DNA of 48,149 bases from Phenylobacterium sp. (GTDB taxonomy: Bacteria; Pseudomonadota; Alphaproteobacteria; Caulobacterales; Caulobacteraceae): positions 1 to 48,149 of the forward strand of contig NZ_JAEUMN010000042.1 of NCBI RefSeq assembly GCF_016793225.1, written 5' to 3'. Positions 24,956-33,972 of the stretch are shown here, piece after piece. The notes beneath the pieces were generated by a model that did no database searches, was not told the origin of the DNA, and saw only the letters and a program-made list of their open reading frames with translations. Both the position numbers and the translations under genes were made by a program. Position 1 is the stretch's first letter; every line of letters begins with the position of its first letter.

Positions 24956-27880
24956 ATGACGCTGAAGAAGGCCCTCCGATCCGGGGTCGCCGCGGCCTGC
25001 ATCGCCAGCGTCGCCGCGCCCGCCGGGGTCGCCGCACCCGCGGTCAAGGCCGCCACCCAGCGTGGCGGCCCGGTCGTGCGCGTGGCGCAGGCGGAGACCT
25101 TCACCCGGCTCGAGATCGGCGGCCGGGTCGCTGCCCGGCGCGAAGGGCAGACCCTCACGCTGTCGATGCCGGGCGATCCCGACGTGGCGCGTCTGCTGAC
25201 CTCGCCGCCCAAGTGGATCAAGTCGGCGACCCGCACCCGGACCGGCGGAGGTGTCCAGCTGGTCCTGACCCTCGCCGACAACGCCGACGCCAAGGTCGGC
25301 CAGGCCGACGGCGCCACCTACGTCAACGTGTTCGAGAAGGCCGAGCCCGAGCCGGCCGAGGCCCCCGAGGCCGAACCGGTCGCCGTCGCCGAGGCCGAGC
25401 CGCCCCGGCCCGATCCGCTCCCCCCGGGCGGCGTCGTCAGGATGGCGGCGAACGTGGCCAACGGGCAGGCGCAGCTGTCGTTCACCTGGGCCAACCCCGC
25501 CGGCGCCGCCGTCTTCCGCCGCGGCGACGCGATCTGGGTCGTCTTCGACGCCCCGGCCACCCTCGACGTCTCGGCCGCGCCGCAGGGCGTGCGGCCGCTG
25601 CGCGGCGTGCAGGCGTTCAAGGGCGCCGATCACGCGGCGCTGCGGATCGAGGCCGACGCCGACGCCCCGGTGTTCGTCTCGTCCGTCGGTCCCACCTGGA
25701 CGATCGCGCTGGGACCGGGCTCGCAGGCGCAACCGTCCATCGTGCGCATAGCGCGCGACCCCGCGGGCGGCCCGGCGGCCCTCAAGGCGCCCGTCGCCGG
25801 GGCCACGCGCGTGATCAACCTGCCCGATCCGGTGGTGGGCGACACCCTCAAGGTGGTCACGGCGCTCGGCCCGCCGAAGGGTGTTCCCAGCCGCCGCGAC
25901 TTCGTCGAGGCGGCCCTGCTGCCCTCGATCCAGGGCCTCGCCATCGAGTCGCTGGCGGACGACCTGACCGTGGCGCGCGAGGGCGAGATCGTCCGGATCA
26001 GCCGGGGCGAGGGCCTGACGCTGTCGCCGGCCTGGGCGTCGCGCGACAAGGAGGACCTGCGCCTGGGCGCGCCGCAGCCGGCGATCATGCCGGCGCTGGT
26101 CAATCCCGACTGGGCCAAGACCGGCGAGGGCGGCTTCCTGCGCCGGTACGACGCCCTGTTCGCCGCGGCGACGGCCGAGTCGGCGAACAAGGACCGTTCG
26201 GCGCCCGTCGGCGCCCGCATGGCCCTGGCGCGCTTCCTGGTCGGATCCGAGCTGAGCTACGAGGCGATCGGCCTGCTCAACAACCTGGCCCGCGAGCATC
26301 CCGAGATGCTCGACGACCCGGAGTTCCGCGGCCTGCGCGGCATCGCCCGCACCCTGGCCCGGCGCTACGCCGAGGCGGACACCGATTTCTCCGCGCCGAG
26401 CCTCGCCGACGACCCCTCGGCCGCCCTGTGGCGCAGCTACGTCAACACCCAGCTCGCGCACTACGCCGAGGCGCGGGGCTTCTTCGCCAAGGGCGTCGAG
26501 GCCTACGGCCTGGTTCCGCCGCTCTGGAAGGCGCGCTTCGCCCGCGCCGATGCGCAGGCGGCCCTGGCCCAGGGCGACCTGGCGGCGGCCGATCTGCGCG
26601 TGCGCATGGCGCTGGAGGAGAAGGTCGACCCCGAGGAGCAGCTGCGGGCCCGGCTCATCCAGGCGCGGGTCATCGAGCTCCAGGGCTCCAAGGCCAGGGC
26701 GCTGAAGATCTTCGCCGCTATCGCCACGGCGCCGATCGACTCCATTTCGGCGCCCGCGGAGCTGCGGGCGACGCAGATCCGGCTCGAGCTCGGCCAGATC
26801 AACGCGGCCCAGGCGGCCAACGTCTTCGACGGCCTGCGCTATCGCTGGCGCGGCGACGGAACCGAGCTGGAGACCATCCGCGCGCTCGGGCAGCTCTATC
26901 TGGGCCAGGGGCGGTATCGCGAGGCGCTGGAGGCGCTGCGGTCGGCGGGCGTGCGCATGCCGGACCTGCCCGAGGCGCTGCAGCTGCAGGCGGACCTCAA
27001 CACGGCCTTCCGGAGCCTCTTCCTGGACGGCCTGGCCGACGGCCTGGAGCCCACGCAGGCGCTGGCGCTGTTCTTCGACTTCAAGGAGCTGGCGCCGCTG
27101 GGCGCGGACGGCGACCTGATGGTGCGCAAGATCGTGCGCCGGCTCGTCGACGTCGACCTGCTGCCGCAGGCGGCCGATCTCCTGAAGTACCAGGCCACCG
27201 AGCGCCTAGACGGCGTGGCCAAGGCCCAGGTCTCCACCGACCTGGCGGTCATCTACCTCATGGACCGCAAGCCCGAGGCGGCGCTGGAGGCGATCAACGC
27301 CTCGCGGACGACGGTGCTGCCGACGGCGCTGAACGCGGAGCGCCGCTTGGTCGAGGCCCGGGCGTGGACGGCGCTCGGCCGCTTCGACAGCGCCCTGGAG
27401 ATCATCGAGCGCGACTCCGGCCGCGAGGCGCAGGACCTGCGCGCCGAGATCACCTGGAAGCAGAAGAACTGGGCCGTCGCCGCGCCGCTGTTCGAGAAGA
27501 GCCTCGGCGATCGCTGGAAGACCGCCACGCCGCTCAGCTCGGAGGAGGAAGGCCGGCTGCTGCGCGCGGGCGTCGCCTACAGCCTGGCCGGGGACGAGGG
27601 CGCGCTTGCGCGGCTCGAGAGCCGCTACCAGGGCTTCTACGAGAAGGCGAACAACCCCGAGGCGCTGAGGATCGCCCTGTCGGGCGTGCCCAGCGGGCGC
27701 CTGTCCGTGGCCGACTTCGGACGCGTCTCGGCCGACAACGAGGTGTTCGCCGGCTGGGTGGCCAAGATGAAAGGCCGCTTCAAGACGCGGCCCGCGCCCA
27801 CCGGCCAGGCCAAGGCGCCCGCCGCGCCGGCCCGCCAGGCTCAGGCCGCAGCGCCGGCCCGCCCCGCCGCCAAGGGCTAG
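24956..27880 (+). CDS. Large exported TPR protein of the fliL-fliM operon
   Basis: 974 residues with a signal peptide (to about residue 33, VAAPAVKAATQ). The N-terminal third is beta-rich with repeated short domains resembling AMIN-like modules (FTRLEIGGRVAARREGQTLT; GAAVFRRGDAIWVVFDAPAT). From about residue 400 the protein is helical with tetratricopeptide-like repeats (EAIGLLNNLAREHPEM; LDSALEIIERDSG), ending in an Ala/Pro-rich tail. It starts 4 nt after the MotE-like gene and so belongs to the flagellar transcript. The expected location is periplasmic; it may scaffold motor assembly (inference). Its last 675 nt are covered antisense by the next gene's open frame. Confidence 0.85.
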   Translation: MTLKKALRSGVAAACIASVAAPAGVAAPAVKAATQRGGPVVRVAQAETFTRLEIGGRVAARREGQTLTLSMPGDPDVARLLTSPPKWIKSATRTRTGGGVQLVLTLADNADAKVGQADGATYVNVFEKAEPEPAEAPEAEPVAVAEAEPPRPDPLPPGGVVRMAANVANGQAQLSFTWANPAGAAVFRRGDAIWVVFDAPATLDVSAAPQGVRPLRGVQAFKGADHAALRIEADADAPVFVSSVGPTWTIALGPGSQAQPSIVRIARDPAGGPAALKAPVAGATRVINLPDPVVGDTLKVVTALGPPKGVPSRRDFVEAALLPSIQGLAIESLADDLTVAREGEIVRISRGEGLTLSPAWASRDKEDLRLGAPQPAIMPALVNPDWAKTGEGGFLRRYDALFAAATAESANKDRSAPVGARMALARFLVGSELSYEAIGLLNNLAREHPEMLDDPEFRGLRGIARTLARRYAEADTDFSAPSLADDPSAALWRSYVNTQLAHYAEARGFFAKGVEAYGLVPPLWKARFARADAQAALAQGDLAAADLRVRMALEEKVDPEEQLRARLIQARVIELQGSKARALKIFAAIATAPIDSISAPAELRATQIRLELGQINAAQAANVFDGLRYRWRGDGTELETIRALGQLYLGQGRYREALEALRSAGVRMPDLPEALQLQADLNTAFRSLFLDGLADGLEPTQALALFFDFKELAPLGADGDLMVRKIVRRLVDVDLLPQAADLLKYQATERLDGVAKAQVSTDLAVIYLMDRKPEAALEAINASRTTVLPTALNAERRLVEARAWTALGRFDSALEIIERDSGREAQDLRAEITWKQKNWAVAAPLFEKSLGDRWKTATPLSSEEEGRLLRAGVAYSLAGDEGALARLESRYQGFYEKANNPEALRIALSGVPSGRLSVADFGRVSADNEVFAGWVAKMKGRFKTRPAPTGQAKAPAAPARQAQAAAPARPAAKG

Positions 27881-28771
27881 GTTCAGCGCCCCCGGGAGCC
27901 GGAGGATGGCCGCGCGAACCTGGGGCCAGGCCTGGGGCGTAGGGGCGGCGATCTCGAAATGGCCGGCGGCGGGGACGACGACGAGGCTCGCGTCATCGCC
28001 GGCCGCCCGCGCCTTCGCGATGTAGGCCTCGGCGACCGGCCGCGGCACGAAGTCCTCGTGCTCGCCCAGCACGATGACCTGGGCGACACCCAGGGGAAGC
28101 CGTTCGCCCGCGGCGGCGTCCCGTCCCTGGTCCCGACGGGCCGTCGGGTCGCCGCCCAGCATTTCACGGATCACCAGCCGCCCGCAGAGCGCCTCATAGG
28201 GGGCCACATTCTCCCTCAGGTCCGGCAGTCCGGCCAGATCGACAACGCCCCGTGGCTTCAGCGCGCCGGGCGTGGCGATCTCGCTGGAGGCGGGCAGGCC
28301 GGCGCGCGAGGCCGCCCAAATGGCGAGGTGCCCGCCGGCGGAGTGCCCGACGATCACCACGCGTGAGAGGTCGAGCCGGCGTTCCGCGGCGATCCTGCGC
28401 AGATGATCGACGCCGCGGCCGACGTCCTGGTACGTGCCCGGCCACCCGGCGCCAGGCTCGCCCAGCCGCCGGTACTCGATGTTCCATGTGGCGACGCCGT
28501 CGGCCTTCAGCGCATCGGCCATCGGACCGAGCTCGGCCAACCGGGCGTAGTCGGCCCGGAAGCACCCGCCGTGGATCAGCACGACCACCGGATGCGGGCC
28601 GGGCCCGGCGGGGACCCGTAGCTCGCCGAAGTGGCTCGGGCTTTCGCCGTAAGCGATGCGAACGTCGGCGGGCTTGAACGGCAGGGCCTGGAACTCGCGA
28701 GGCCCCATCAGCGGCGGTGGCGCGGCGGCCGGCGCCGCCAGCATCGCGAGGCTCATCCACAGGGCGGGCAT
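27206..28771 (-). CDS. Exported alpha/beta hydrolase; frame overruns into the TPR gene (probable missing stop or frameshift)
   Basis: The domain is complete between 28771 and about 27890. It has a signal peptide (MPALWMSLAMLAAPAAA), an oxyanion-type VVVLIHGGCFRADY, nucleophile GHSAGGH, an acid in LGEHEDFVPRPVAEAYIAKA, and His in PAAGHFEIAAP. It resembles dienelactone hydrolase/carboxylesterase-type enzymes; the substrate is unknown. After RAAILRLPGA the frame stays open 675 nt antisense to the TPR gene, to a TAG at 27206, yielding 521 residues with no recognisable extra domain. A TGA at 27883-27885 in the neighbouring frame would close the protein neatly if the C5 run at 27889-27893 lost one base. 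Real product probably ends near 27883. Confidence 0.7.
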   Translation of the reverse strand: MPALWMSLAMLAAPAAAPPPLMGPREFQALPFKPADVRIAYGESPSHFGELRVPAGPGPHPVVVLIHGGCFRADYARLAELGPMADALKADGVATWNIEYRRLGEPGAGWPGTYQDVGRGVDHLRRIAAERRLDLSRVVIVGHSAGGHLAIWAASRAGLPASSEIATPGALKPRGVVDLAGLPDLRENVAPYEALCGRLVIREMLGGDPTARRDQGRDAAAGERLPLGVAQVIVLGEHEDFVPRPVAEAYIAKARAAGDDASLVVVPAAGHFEIAAPTPQAWPQVRAAILRLPGALNLALGGGAGRRCGLSLAGRRGGRLGLAGGRGPRLEAAFHLGHPAGEHLVVGRDASEVGHGQAPAGHARQGDPQRLGVVRLLVEALVAALEPRKRALVPGQAVGDARAQQPAFLLRAERRGGLPAIAEALLEQRRGDGPVLLLPGDLGAQVLRLAAGVALDDLQGAVEAAERRPRPGLDQAALRVQRRRQHRRPRGVDRLQRRLGLAVHEVDDRQVGGDLGLGHAV

Positions 28772-28849
28772 GGGGCGCTCCGACGTTCGCTCCGGCCGGC
28801 AGAATACCGCAACGGCTCCTTGCGGCGAGCTTCTCGCGGCGCGGGCACG

Positions 28850-30100
28850 CTACCTCTGCGGCGTCACAAGCAGACCGTGGGCGCGCAGCACCTGCTGCAG
28901 CTGGTCGTGAGGGAGCGCCGAGACGGTCCAGTAGTCGGCGCCCGTCATGGTGCGGGCGGCCACCATGGAGTTGACCACGGCCTCCTCGACGCCCTGCACG
29001 GTCGCCTCCAGCACGGGGTTGAGCGCGGCGCTCCGCAGGCGCGCGACCGAGGCGGGCTTGCTGGCGTCTGAGGCCCAGTTGCCGTCGTCGGCGCCAGGAT
29101 TGGCGGTGGAGAACGCGATGAAGATGTCGCCCGAGCCGTCGGCCTCGTAGGTCCCGAGCCGGCCCAGCCCCACCGAGCCGCGGCGCGCCACGCGCTTGAG
29201 CTGCTCGGGCGTGAGCGGGGCGTCGGTGGCGATGACGATGATGATCGAGCCGCGGTGCTCCTGGTCGGGCAGGTCGGCGATCGCCAGGCGCGAGGGATCG
29301 CAGATGGCGGCGGTCTGGCCGAAGATCTGCTGCGGCGGCGAGGTCAGCTTCGCCACGCAGTGCGGCTGCAGTTTCATTTCCCGGGCGACCGGCACGCCGG
29401 CGATCCGCAAGGCCCGCGCCGAGCCGTAGTTGCACTGGACGAGCACGCCCACGGTGTAGCCGCCCATCTCCGCCGGCAGGCGCCGCGAGGCCGTGCCCGT
29501 GCCGCCCTTGAAGCCGTTGCAGACCATGCCCACGCCGCCGCCGACGTTGCCTTCGGGCACGGTGCCCGCGCGCGCGCCGTCGAGGGCGTCGACTGCGTCC
29601 TTCGCCGTCACATGGCGGCCGGCCATGTCGTGCAAGGGCACGTCGGCCGTCTCTCCCACAACCGGGTACCAGAAGAGGCCCTCGCGGTGGTCGGCCAGCC
29701 ATTGGAAGGCGGCGTCGCGCACAACGCCCACGCTGCCGGTGCCCGTGATCAGGATCGGCGTCTCCAGCACGCCGCTCTCGTCGACCCAATGCGTGCCCGT
29801 CATGTCGCCGTTGCCGTTGCCCGCGAAGAACCCCGCGAACACAGCCCGCCCGTCGGCCTTGCCGCGCGGGTGAATGGCCGTGACGCCGGTGCGTACAGGG
29901 CCCTTGCCGCGGGCGAGCGCGCCCTCGCCGGCGATCAGTGTCTTCATCCCCACCTCCACGCCGGCGACGTCGGTGATGGCGTTCAGCGGGCCGGGGACGC
30001 CGTCGAAGGGCACGCCGAGGTCGCGGGCGCGTGGCTCGGCGGCGGCGGGTGCGGCGAGGGCGAGCGCGAGGACGGCGGCGAGGGTGGCGCGGATGGGCAT
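28850..30100 (-). CDS. P1-family peptidase (DmpA-like aminopeptidase), exported
   Basis: 416 residues. The signal peptide (ATLAAVLALALAAPAAAEP) is cut near residue 21. The self-processing Ntn-hydrolase fold of the DmpA/BapA family is shown by RARDLGVPFDGVPGPLNAIT, TGVTAIHPRG and GNVGGGVGMVCNGFKGGTGT, and by the nucleophile region further on (LQPHCVAKL, IIIVIATDAPL). The precursor cleaves itself into two chains; the products remove N-terminal residues from peptides or hydrolyse beta-peptides. The exact cleavage residue cannot be fixed by eye. It is the gene upstream of the hydrolase on the same strand (78 nt). Confidence 0.9.
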   Translation of the reverse strand: MPIRATLAAVLALALAAPAAAEPRARDLGVPFDGVPGPLNAITDVAGVEVGMKTLIAGEGALARGKGPVRTGVTAIHPRGKADGRAVFAGFFAGNGNGDMTGTHWVDESGVLETPILITGTGSVGVVRDAAFQWLADHREGLFWYPVVGETADVPLHDMAGRHVTAKDAVDALDGARAGTVPEGNVGGGVGMVCNGFKGGTGTASRRLPAEMGGYTVGVLVQCNYGSARALRIAGVPVAREMKLQPHCVAKLTSPPQQIFGQTAAICDPSRLAIADLPDQEHRGSIIIVIATDAPLTPEQLKRVARRGSVGLGRLGTYEADGSGDIFIAFSTANPGADDGNWASDASKPASVARLRSAALNPVLEATVQGVEEAVVNSMVAARTMTGADYWTVSALPHDQLQQVLRAHGLLVTPQR

Positions 30101-30258
30101 GTGCGGAGTCCCCAGTCTGCAGCGAGGCTACGCTGTGGCGACGTGGGGAGGGAAGGGGACGGCGGCGGTTCGCCGGAAGCGCCCTGGCGGCGCTGGGGCG
30201 GCCCTCGGGCGGAGCTGGGCGACCGGCGCCGCGCCAGGGGTCGTTCGGAGGCCCGGGT

Positions 30259-30288
30259 GTCCCCCTCCCGTGGGGGTGGGAGGGGGAC
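30259..30288. repeat. G/C-rich hairpin repeat (REP-like copy A)
   Basis: Perfect inverted repeat GTCCCCCTCCC (30259-30269) / GGGAGGGGGAC (30278-30288), followed by a GC-rich segment with GCGCCGCGGAGCGC. It lies in a 254-bp gene-free stretch (30101-30354) with no ORF. It shares its pyrimidine/purine hairpin design with the elements at 40190-40220 and 48088-48125. Confidence 0.75.
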
Positions 30289-30354
30289 GGGCCGGCGCCG
30301 CGGAGCGCGGGGGGACCGCTGAGGGCGGCGGCGCCGGCCTGGGGGCCGGGGGCG

Positions 30355-30873
30355 CTACGAGGCGCCGAGCTGCATGGGCGTGTACTCGCGCTGGCGACGG
30401 CCGGCGGCGGGCTTCACCATCTCGGCGCCCACCACCATGGCGGCGAGGCCGGCGTTGATGATGGCGAAGGTGAAGTGGGCGCCGCGGTCGCCCTTCAGGC
30501 CCAGCGCCTCGATCTCGGCCACCGAGCGGCCGGCGGCGAGCGACTCCATGAGCGGGCCGTAGTCGGGGATGTTGATCCCCAGCCAGGGCGTCAGGTGCAG
30601 CAGCGTGAAGACGAGCGAGAGGCCGAGCGCGGCCCAGCCGGCGACGAGCCGCGTGCGCCGGATCAAGAGCATCACGGCCAGGGCGCCGGCCAGCACGCCC
30701 ACGGCGTAGCGGCCGTTCGGCTCGAGCCAGCCGACGCCCGAACGGGCCTCGGCCCAGCCGAAGATGGGGTGGATCTCCAGGCCGATGAACTTGGGCCACA
30801 CCCAGACGGCGATGAGGCTCGCGGCCAGCAGCCACGCGCTGGTCAGGCTCCAGGGGTTGAACTTGGTGGTCAT
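30355..30873 (-). CDS. Four-helix integral membrane protein, unknown function
   Basis: 172 residues from the ATG at 30873 (GGAGG 7 nt upstream; the frame extends further to 30936). Hydrophobic segments are at about 8-27 (LTSAWLLAASLIAVWVWP), 55-70, 78-98 and 140-155. The loop between spans 3 and 4 (LMESLAAGRSVAEIEALGLK) is presumably periplasmic. I recognise no family with certainty. It lies 196 nt downstream of the AMP-ligase pair on the same strand. Confidence 0.7.
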   Translation of the reverse strand: MTTKFNPWSLTSAWLLAASLIAVWVWPKFIGLEIHPIFGWAEARSGVGWLEPNGRYAVGVLAGALAVMLLIRRTRLVAGWAALGLSLVFTLLHLTPWLGINIPDYGPLMESLAAGRSVAEIEALGLKGDRGAHFTFAIINAGLAAMVVGAEMVKPAAGRRQREYTPMQLGAS

Positions 30874-31069
30874 GGCGTCCTCCGTTTTCCTGACGGGGCG
30901 CACGTCGAGGCCCCGCGTGAAGCGGCCCGACATCACGACCGGATCCGGTCGCCAGAGGGGCCCGGGCCGGAGCTTGACGTTGGCGCCGGGCCGCCCGTCG
31001 GCAACGGCGCGCAGGATGAGAAAACGTGATGGCTGCGATGAGGGGTGCGGGACCCGGGGCAGCGGGCCG

Positions 31070-32500
31070 TCAGGCGGGCGGCCGGCCCTGGGCCAGGACC
31101 CCCTGGACCGCGGCGCGGAGCTGGGCGCGATCGATCTTGCCCATGGCGTTGCGCGGGATCTCCTCGGTCCAGGCGTAGCCGGGGGCGGGCAGGCCGGGCC
31201 GGCGCGCGAGGTGGGCGGCCAGGCTGTCGCGGTCGAAGCCCGGCGCGGCGACCACGGCGAGCCAGGCCTTGTCGAAGCCCTTGTCGTCGGGCACGGCGAA
31301 GCAGGCGGCGTCGAGGACGCCGGGGCATTCCAGGGCGGCCTCCTCGAGCAGCGCCGGCATGAACTTGCGCCCGCCCAGGTTCATGCGGTCGTCGGCCCGG
31401 CCCTCGAGCACGAGGCGACCGTCGGGAAGGCGGTGACCGATGTCGCCGGTGAGGAAGCCGCCGTCACGGAAGCGTTCGGCGGTGGCGGCCGGGTCGCCGA
31501 GGTAGCCGTCCACGATACGATCGCCCGCGATGCGGATGTGGCCCGAATGGCCGTCCGGGACCGGCACGCCGTCGTCGTCCACGATGGAGACGCGGCCTCC
31601 CGCCACGGGAAAGCCGATGGCGCCGGGATGGCGGTCGAGGTCGGCGGCGTGCGTGATGGCCGACAGGCCGGCTTCGGTCGCGCCGTAGACCACGCGAAGG
31701 TCGGGCGAGAGGCGCGTGCGGGCCTCGCGGGCGAGCGCGCCGGGCAGCAGCGAGCCGGTGCAGAGCACGCGCCAGCCGGCCTGCGGCTGGAAGCCGTCCG
31801 GGAGGACGGCCAGCAACTGGCGCAGCTGCATCGGGGTGAGCGCGATCACGCCGGGCGGCAGGGCCTCGAGCCAGCCGGGGAGGTCGCGGATCGGCAGGCC
31901 GCCGGTGAGCGCGGCGCCCAGGCTCCAGGCGCCCATGGCCAGCGAAAGGCCCATCATGGCGTCGACGCCGACGAGCGGGATCCATGTCCCGGCGCGGCCC
32001 GGGCTGTAGACGCGAAGGGTGGCGAGGTTGCGCAGTTCGAGGTTGCGCCAGGAGAGGCCGACCCGGCGGGGACTGCGCGTGGTGCCCGACGAGAGCATGA
32101 CGCGGCCGAGGCCGTCGGGATCGCGCGCCAGTTCGGGCAGCGGGACAGGCTCGCGGGCGAACATCGCCGCCTGCCAGGCGCGGGTCAGGAACCGCGCGGG
32201 CGGCTGCGGCGCGGCGCCTCCGGCGTCGGTCAGGCGAAGGTCGGCGGCGTCGTCGTTGTGGGGCGAGGAGGCGACGCCCAACCGTGACAGCGCACAGAGC
32301 ACCACGAGCAGCAGGTAGGGGTGGTCGACCAGCACCGACACGACGCCGACCTCCGGCGTGACGTCGAGCTCGCCCAGGGCGGCGCCGCAGCGGTCGATGT
32401 CGGCGTCGAACTCGGCGTAGGTCACGGCGCGGCCGGGGATGATCACCGCGGGCGCGCGCGGGGTCCAGCGGGCGTAGTCGCGGACGTAGGCGTCGAACAT
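31070..32500 (-). CDS. AMP-forming acyl/aryl-CoA ligase-type enzyme (copy 1)
   Basis: 476 residues of the ANL superfamily. Core motifs: A3 phosphate loop SSGTTRSPRR, A5 VYGATEAGL, A7 TGDIGHRL, A8 GRADDRMNLGGRKFMP, and the A10 lysine in IPRNAMGKIDRAQL. It should adenylate a carboxylate and pass it to CoA or another thiol. Two features are unusual: the phosphate loop has Arg in place of the last Gly, and 'PR' in place of 'PK'. It is 10 nt after a close paralogue and appears cotranscribed with it. No carrier protein is nearby. Confidence 0.85.
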   Translation of the reverse strand: MFDAYVRDYARWTPRAPAVIIPGRAVTYAEFDADIDRCGAALGELDVTPEVGVVSVLVDHPYLLLVVLCALSRLGVASSPHNDDAADLRLTDAGGAAPQPPARFLTRAWQAAMFAREPVPLPELARDPDGLGRVMLSSGTTRSPRRVGLSWRNLELRNLATLRVYSPGRAGTWIPLVGVDAMMGLSLAMGAWSLGAALTGGLPIRDLPGWLEALPPGVIALTPMQLRQLLAVLPDGFQPQAGWRVLCTGSLLPGALAREARTRLSPDLRVVYGATEAGLSAITHAADLDRHPGAIGFPVAGGRVSIVDDDGVPVPDGHSGHIRIAGDRIVDGYLGDPAATAERFRDGGFLTGDIGHRLPDGRLVLEGRADDRMNLGGRKFMPALLEEAALECPGVLDAACFAVPDDKGFDKAWLAVVAAPGFDRDSLAAHLARRPGLPAPGYAWTEEIPRNAMGKIDRAQLRAAVQGVLAQGRPPA

Positions 32501-32510
32501 GCGCGGGACC

Positions 32511-33923
32511 CTACGGCGCGCCGGCCAGGGCCGAAAGGACCGCTTCGCGCAGGCGCGTGCGGTCCGTCTTGCCCATGTCGTTGCGGGGGATCTCGTCGAT
32601 CCAGGCGAAGCGGGGCGGCGGCATGTCCGGATAGGCCGCCAGATGCGGCGCCAGGCGCTCGCGGTCGAAGCCCGGCGCGGCCACCACGGCGAGCCAGGCC
32701 TGGTCCAGGCCCCTGGCGTCGGGCACGGCGAAGCAGGCGGCGTCGAGAACCCCCTCGCAGGCCAGCGCCGCGTTCTCCAGCACCGCGGGCATGAACTTGC
32801 GGCCGCCGAGGTTGAGGCGCTCGTCCGCGCGGCCTTCGAGGATCAGGCGCCCGTCGTCGGTGAAACGCCCCAGGTCGCCCGTGTCGAACCAGCCGTCCTG
32901 GAAGCGCTCGGCGGTGGCGGCGGGGTCGTCGACGTAACCGTCCGCCACGCGCTCGCCGGACACCATCACGGCCCCGGCCCGGGCGTCCGCGCCGTCGTCG
33001 CCGACGAGCCGCACGCGCGTGCCGGGGGGGATGAACCCCACGAGCCCGGGGTGGGCGGGAAGGTCGGCGGCGTGGGCGTGGGCGATGAGGCCGGTCTCGG
33101 TGGAGCCGTAGATGATGTGGATGTCCGGCGTGAGGCGCAGGCGCGCCTCCTGCGCCAGGGCCGTGGGCAGGAGCGAGCCGGCGACGATCAGCCGATGGTC
33201 GGCCCGCGGCCGGAAGCCGGGCGGCAGCGCGTCCAGCAGGTGGCGAAGCTGGATGGGCGTGAGCCCGACGAGCGTGGGGGGCAGTTCCTCGAGCCAGCCG
33301 GGCAAGGCGTCGGTGGGGAAACCCAGCGCGGCCTGGCCGCCGGTGGCCCAGGCGGCGATGACGTTGGCGAGGCCCATGGCGGAATCCACGCCGGTCCAGG
33401 GCACGAAGGCGCGGAAGCCGCCGGCCGCGTAGGTGGTCAGCATCGAGCGCAGCACCCGGTCGATGCGACGCCACGAGAAGGCGATGCGGCGCGGCGCGCC
33501 GGTGGTGCCGGAAGACAGCAGGATGCGCCCCACGCCGTCCAGCGGCAGGTCGAGCGGCGGCGGTGGACGCGGTTCGGCGGCGAGGATGTCCTCCACCTGC
33601 GCCTTATCGAGACGCAGCCGGACAGGTCCGGGATGGTCGTCGGGACCGTCGACGAGGCGGACCATGGCCCGGGGATCGCCGGGCGGCGATGTGGGCACGC
33701 CGAGCCGCGCGAACGCCAGCAGCGCCAGCAGCCTGAGGTAGGCGCTGTCGAAGCGCAGCGAGACGACCATCTCGCGTCGACCCAGCCCCAGGTCCACCAT
33801 CGCCGCCGCGAAGCGGTTCACGTCGGCGTCGAGGTCGGCGTAGCTGACCGCCCCGCTGGGCAGGGACACGGCGATCGCGCGTGGGGTCAGGCGCGCCTTG
33901 TACGCGACATGGACGTCGAACAT
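32511..33923 (-). CDS. AMP-forming acyl/aryl-CoA ligase-type enzyme (copy 2)
   Basis: 470 residues, a paralogue of the gene just downstream (both begin MFDxxV; the C-terminal domains are nearly co-linear, e.g. GGRKFMPA and GVLDAACFAVPD in both). Its phosphate loop SSGTTGAPRR keeps the Gly missing in copy 1; other motifs are IYGSTETGL, TGDLGRFTDD, and the A10 lysine in IPRNDMGKTDRTRL. The N-terminal halves differ more, so the two may activate different acids. It starts 49 nt after the response-regulator gene; the spacer can form a CGGCGGC/GCCGCCG stem, so separate transcription is possible. Confidence 0.85.
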   Translation of the reverse strand: MFDVHVAYKARLTPRAIAVSLPSGAVSYADLDADVNRFAAAMVDLGLGRREMVVSLRFDSAYLRLLALLAFARLGVPTSPPGDPRAMVRLVDGPDDHPGPVRLRLDKAQVEDILAAEPRPPPPLDLPLDGVGRILLSSGTTGAPRRIAFSWRRIDRVLRSMLTTYAAGGFRAFVPWTGVDSAMGLANVIAAWATGGQAALGFPTDALPGWLEELPPTLVGLTPIQLRHLLDALPPGFRPRADHRLIVAGSLLPTALAQEARLRLTPDIHIIYGSTETGLIAHAHAADLPAHPGLVGFIPPGTRVRLVGDDGADARAGAVMVSGERVADGYVDDPAATAERFQDGWFDTGDLGRFTDDGRLILEGRADERLNLGGRKFMPAVLENAALACEGVLDAACFAVPDARGLDQAWLAVVAAPGFDRERLAPHLAAYPDMPPPRFAWIDEIPRNDMGKTDRTRLREAVLSALAGAP

Positions 33924-33972
33924 CGCCTGAAACTAGCGGCGCCGGACGGCGGCTTCCAGAGAACGCCGCCGA

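Noticed and set aside
23420-26461. 1013-codon minus-strand frame opposite the flagellar operon
   Set aside because: Gly/Arg-rich shadow of the Ala-rich flagellar genes; no start context or domain.
24262-27942. 1226-codon plus-strand frame over the MotE-like and TPR genes
   Set aside because: Out-of-frame Arg/Gly/Pro-rich shadow; the correct frame has a signal peptide and TPR pattern.
31070-33923. Nonribosomal peptide or polyketide cluster
   Set aside because: Stand-alone ligases only; no carrier, condensation or ketosynthase domains are present.
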